From positions 27,452,075-27,516,074 of the forward strand of contig CM071935.1 of the NCBI GenBank assembly GCA_016081115.2: DNA of 64,000 nt, written 5' to 3'. This document shows positions 61,101 through 64,000 of the stretch, one piece after another. Both the position numbers and the translations under genes were made by a program. Under the pieces are notes generated by a model. It had not been told where the DNA came from. It was given only the letters and a program-made list of their open reading frames with translations, and made no database searches. The stretch is from Rehmannia glutinosa. Lineage: Eukaryota; Streptophyta; Magnoliopsida; Lamiales; Orobanchaceae. Position 1 is the first letter of the stretch, and the number at the start of each line of letters is the position of its first letter.

Positions 61101-62252
61101 TGAAAAAATAGGAAGAGTAGGAAAGAAGGGGTCTAGTACACAATTCTTACCTTGTAGTCAAATTTTCTCTACTATTTTCTTCTTCAAGCTTGAGGTCCTT
61201 CTTCAAAATATTGTCAAGCTCTAACCTTCAAAGTCTTCTAAATGTACCTCCAAAACCAAATTTAAACTTAAGTTAAGAAGGTGAAAGAGATGAACAATGT
61301 AATATCCAAAAATGGATTGAAGCTAAAATTTCTTACCTTTTAGTATAGTGGTTCGATTTTTATGATGTATGAGGAGGAAAATGTTGAATTTTTCTAAGTA
61401 TGGAAGAAGAAGTAAGAAGAAGAGTAGAGAGATGTTGGGAGTTTTTAGAGAGAAGGAGGAGAAGGCTTTGAGTATTAGAATGTGTTGATGAGAATGAAAT
61501 GAAAATTTTGTACAAAAATTGCCATAATGGCCGTGTAGTATGAGAGAGAGGGAGAGAAAAGTTTGATCAAATTGTGTCTTGTAATTTGTCTCTTGCATGG
61601 AGACAAAAATGCAAGTCAAAGTGTGGGTCAATTTGAATTTGAGAGGAATAAGAAGAATGTTTGTTAAGTGGGAATAAGTTGGGGAAAATAGTAATAAAGA
61701 ATTGGTGTATAAGATGATGTGTATAATGTTTGAATTAATGATATAATTATACACAAGATGACTAATATATGGTGTATGTGTACAAGAGTTGGATGATATT
61801 TTTATCCCAAAATCTCCACAATGGCCGTCCATTATGAGGGTAAAATGGTAATTCCATATATTTTTTTTTTTTGTCCCAATTTTGATGATAATAGATGAAA
61901 TATATCAATCTCCAAAATAATTAGTGATTCTCTTGATCACTTGTAAGTCTCATGATCACTTAAACTAAATTAAATTCTTAATTCTATAAGGTAAAAGTCT
62001 CCAAAATAAATAGTCTCTTAAAATTCTAAGGTGACTAATAAATACAAAATAGTAATAATGATCAATCAAGTGATCATAAATGAGGAATAGAATTAATGAT
62101 GATCATGATCACAAGTAATATAATAAAAAAAAAATACAAAATGTATATATTATTAATAATTACCCGTCAAAATGATGCGGTAAAATAGTCGATCAAAAGT
62201 ATAAACAACGATAAGGTCCAACTAATAGCTTCGGAAAAATCGGGGCTTCACA
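58193..62252 (-). mobile_element. 3' LTR of chromovirus element E
   Basis: A 4060-bp LTR, plus-strand ends TGTCACGCCCC and GGGGCTTCACA, nearly identical to LTR A (3397-7460). It interrupts an ~886-bp unit right after attgga, so the target duplication should be TTGGA, with its partner outside the window to the right. Polypurine tract and pol end follow on the minus strand. The hairpin cluster is at 58797-58917; the GAAGAT minisatellite is absent. Confidence 0.93.
58797..58917 (-). repeat. Hairpin cluster in LTR of element E
   Basis: Three inverted repeats in the same place as in LTR A: GGATTG-CGT...ACG-C-CAATCC, GGTTG-CGT...GCG-C-CAACC, and GGTTG-CG...ACG-C-CAACC. Confidence 0.7.
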
Positions 62253-62265
62253 TCCTCCCCTCCTT
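62253..62265 (-). other. Polypurine tract of element E
   Basis: Minus-strand AAGGAGGGGAGGA directly next to the 3' LTR. Confidence 0.85.
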
Positions 62266-62291
62266 AAAAGAATTTGGTCCCCAAATTCTCT

Positions 62292-63371
62292 TCAGAATAG
62301 TTCGGGATATTGATTCCTTATGTCATCTTCCATTTCCCACGTCGCGTCTTCGTCTCGGTTGTGGTTTTGCCACACCACTTTAACCATCGGAATTTCTCTC
62401 TTACGCAATTGTCGATCTGGATCGATGATCCCGATTGGCCTCTCGGTGTAGGATAGATTTTCCATTAGAGGAGGAGTATCTCGAGTGATGATATGCTCGG
62501 GATCTGGTTGATACTTCTTCAATCTCGACACGTGGAATACATCGTGCATTCCTGCATATGGTGCTGGTAACTCGAGCCTGTAGGCTAACTTCCCGATCCT
62601 CTGTAAAATCTTGTAAGGTCCAACATATCTCGGACTCAATTTGCCTCCTTTCTTCGGATTGATCAATCCTTTCCGTGGTGAGAGTCTAAGAAATACTTCA
62701 TCACCGACTTCAAATTCCAAATCCTTTCTTCTCTTGTCCGCGTAACTCTTTTGGCGGCTCTGAGCTGTGCGAATCCGCTCCTTGATCGCTTGACCTTCTC
62801 CATGGCCTCCTGAACTAAGTCGACCTTTGGAATCGGGCGACTTTCGTTTCTCTTCGAGTCCATTGGTCATCAATCTCCCAATGTAGTGGGGATCTACATT
62901 TTCGCCCATACAATGCCTCATAGGTGCCATCCCAATCGTGGCTTGATAGCTGTTATTGTAGGCAAACTCGGCTAATGGTAAGTGCGAATCCCAACTTCCT
63001 TGAAAGTCCAGTGCGGGCTCGCAACATATCTTCAAGGGTTTGAATTGTTCGCTCGACCGTCCCATCGGTTTGTGGATGTCTTCTTTGTCTTTGAAACTTA
63101 GTGAGTACCCAATTCCTCGTGCAAGCACTTCCAAAACTGGAGACAAACCTCGGTCTCTGTCGGATACTATATCGACGGGTACTCCATGCGATCGAATGAT
63201 TTCTGGATATAAATCATGTGCAAGTTTCGCAAGCTATCGGTTTTCTTGATGGGTAAAAAGTGTGCAGATTTCGTGAGTCGGTCTACAACTACCCAGATAG
63301 CGTCCTGGCCTCTTCTGGTCCTTGGTAGATCCGTCACGAAGTCCATTGTTATATGTTCCCATTTTCACTCG
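62292..63371 (-). pseudogene. Chromovirus integrase 3' part and chromodomain (element E)
   Basis: A 284-codon minus-strand frame (63146 to 62292) covers the end of the integrase core region (DSHLPLAEFAYNNSYQATIG), a damaged middle, the GDEVFLRLSPRKG and GPYKILQRIGKLAYRLELP blocks and a full chromodomain end (EIPMVKVVWQNHNRDEDATW, then MEDDIRNQYPELF). This is the best preserved chromodomain of the window. The segment around 62800-62900 carries small indels that shift the frame for a stretch. The catalytic core is only partial and broken between 63150 and 63371, where coding ends at the same junction as in element A. Confidence 0.9.
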
Positions 63372-64000
63372 GGAATCCTCTTCTGAAATAATTCCTTTCA
63401 AATTCTAGATGAGATTCATACTTATTGTATCTATTCATGAAGGATATATCCCATCCTCAATATCAAAACTTAAGTGGCCTAGAGGCGCTTATATTCGATC
63501 CAAATTCCCATCAGCCAATTTCCAATAATCATTCTGCAAAAATATCTCTAACAACCTTAGTGGTATGCAAAATTTCTTGTCATCACCTTGTAATAGACAC
63601 TATTCATAGTACCCTATTCATGTGATCCGTAATATTTGCACCACTATTCGATTATCACTTAACCAATCATTTCTACTCCACATATCAGTCTAATGTACTA
63701 TTCTCATAATTATTACTTCAAAACATACCTCTTATAATTCAAATCCGAATATATCCTTGCTTGTCACAAATGCTAGTCAATACTTCATTTACCTAAGAAA
63801 GTGATACTCGTTATAATAAAGTCGATTTAACTAAATAGTCGACACCTATTCATATCGTGGTATATTTCCTCGAACAATTGGTAGTAGATTTCATCGCTAA
63901 AAGTGCATGATCAACCCATAATCTCCACCCATCAACATATAATAGTCGAGACCTCGGAATCATTTAATAAGTTATTTCCAAAGTTGTAATCATATGAGTT
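63372..64000. other. AT-rich filler of element E, same as in element A
   Basis: It matches 986-1610 of element A base for base apart from a few small differences, and continues off the right edge. No gene is recognised. Confidence 0.8.

Noticed and set aside
61323..61832. 169-codon minus-strand frame in LTR E
   Set aside because: It lies wholly inside a non-coding LTR; the equivalent frame in LTR A is broken. I report only the shared short segment as a finding, not a gene.
1..64000. tRNA, rRNA or other structural RNA genes
   Set aside because: I saw none by eye; the only tRNA-related sequences are the two primer binding sites.

Overview
This is repeat-dense plant nuclear DNA with no intact host gene. 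The evidence is: chromodomain Ty3/gypsy retrotransposons with 4.1-4.4 kb LTRs (chromovirus, Tekay/Del type by LTR size and pol motifs), a Sirevirus-like Ty1/copia element with a gag coiled coil and an extra third ORF, a plant L1-type LINE, a broken RPA1-like gene with spliceosomal introns, and a long tandem array. Retroelement protein style suggests a flowering plant, perhaps an asterid/Lamiales; that part is only an impression. A heterochromatic, pericentromere-like setting is an inference from content.

Layout. 1-7460: element A, minus strand (integrase remnant, about 1.2 kb of unknown filler, broken coiled-coil ORF, tRNA-iMet-type PBS, 5' LTR). 7461-8739: short AT-rich repeats and an RPA1-like pseudogene. 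8740-13768: LINE with a perfect 15-bp target duplication; it lacks its reverse transcriptase. 13784-14217: local repeats. 14218-27777: element C, minus strand (3' LTR, integrase/chromodomain, RNase H, RT, protease, gag), interrupted at 20165-24442 by a solo LTR with 5-bp duplication GCTCA. 27778-38256: copia element inserted in the leader of C, with LTR, gag, protease, deleted integrase, RT, RNase H and ORF3; its 3' end is lost. 38257-43620: element D, plus strand (integrase end plus 3' LTR), joined directly to copia ORF3. 43621-44940: unassigned AT-rich DNA with a possible Helitron 3' end. About 44945-58192: fifteen copies of an ~886-bp repeat, partly organised as a four-unit higher-order repeat. 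58193-64000: element E, minus strand, inserted in the array and sharing the internal deletion of element A.

Element C shows the complete chromovirus order, but every copy carries stops, frameshifts or deletions, so nothing here looks autonomous. The most interesting signals are the higher-order ~886-bp array, hairpin clusters with paired changes in all five long LTRs, the shared defective architecture of A and E, the leader coiled-coil ORF, and the copia-ORF3/chromovirus junction that keeps an open frame.
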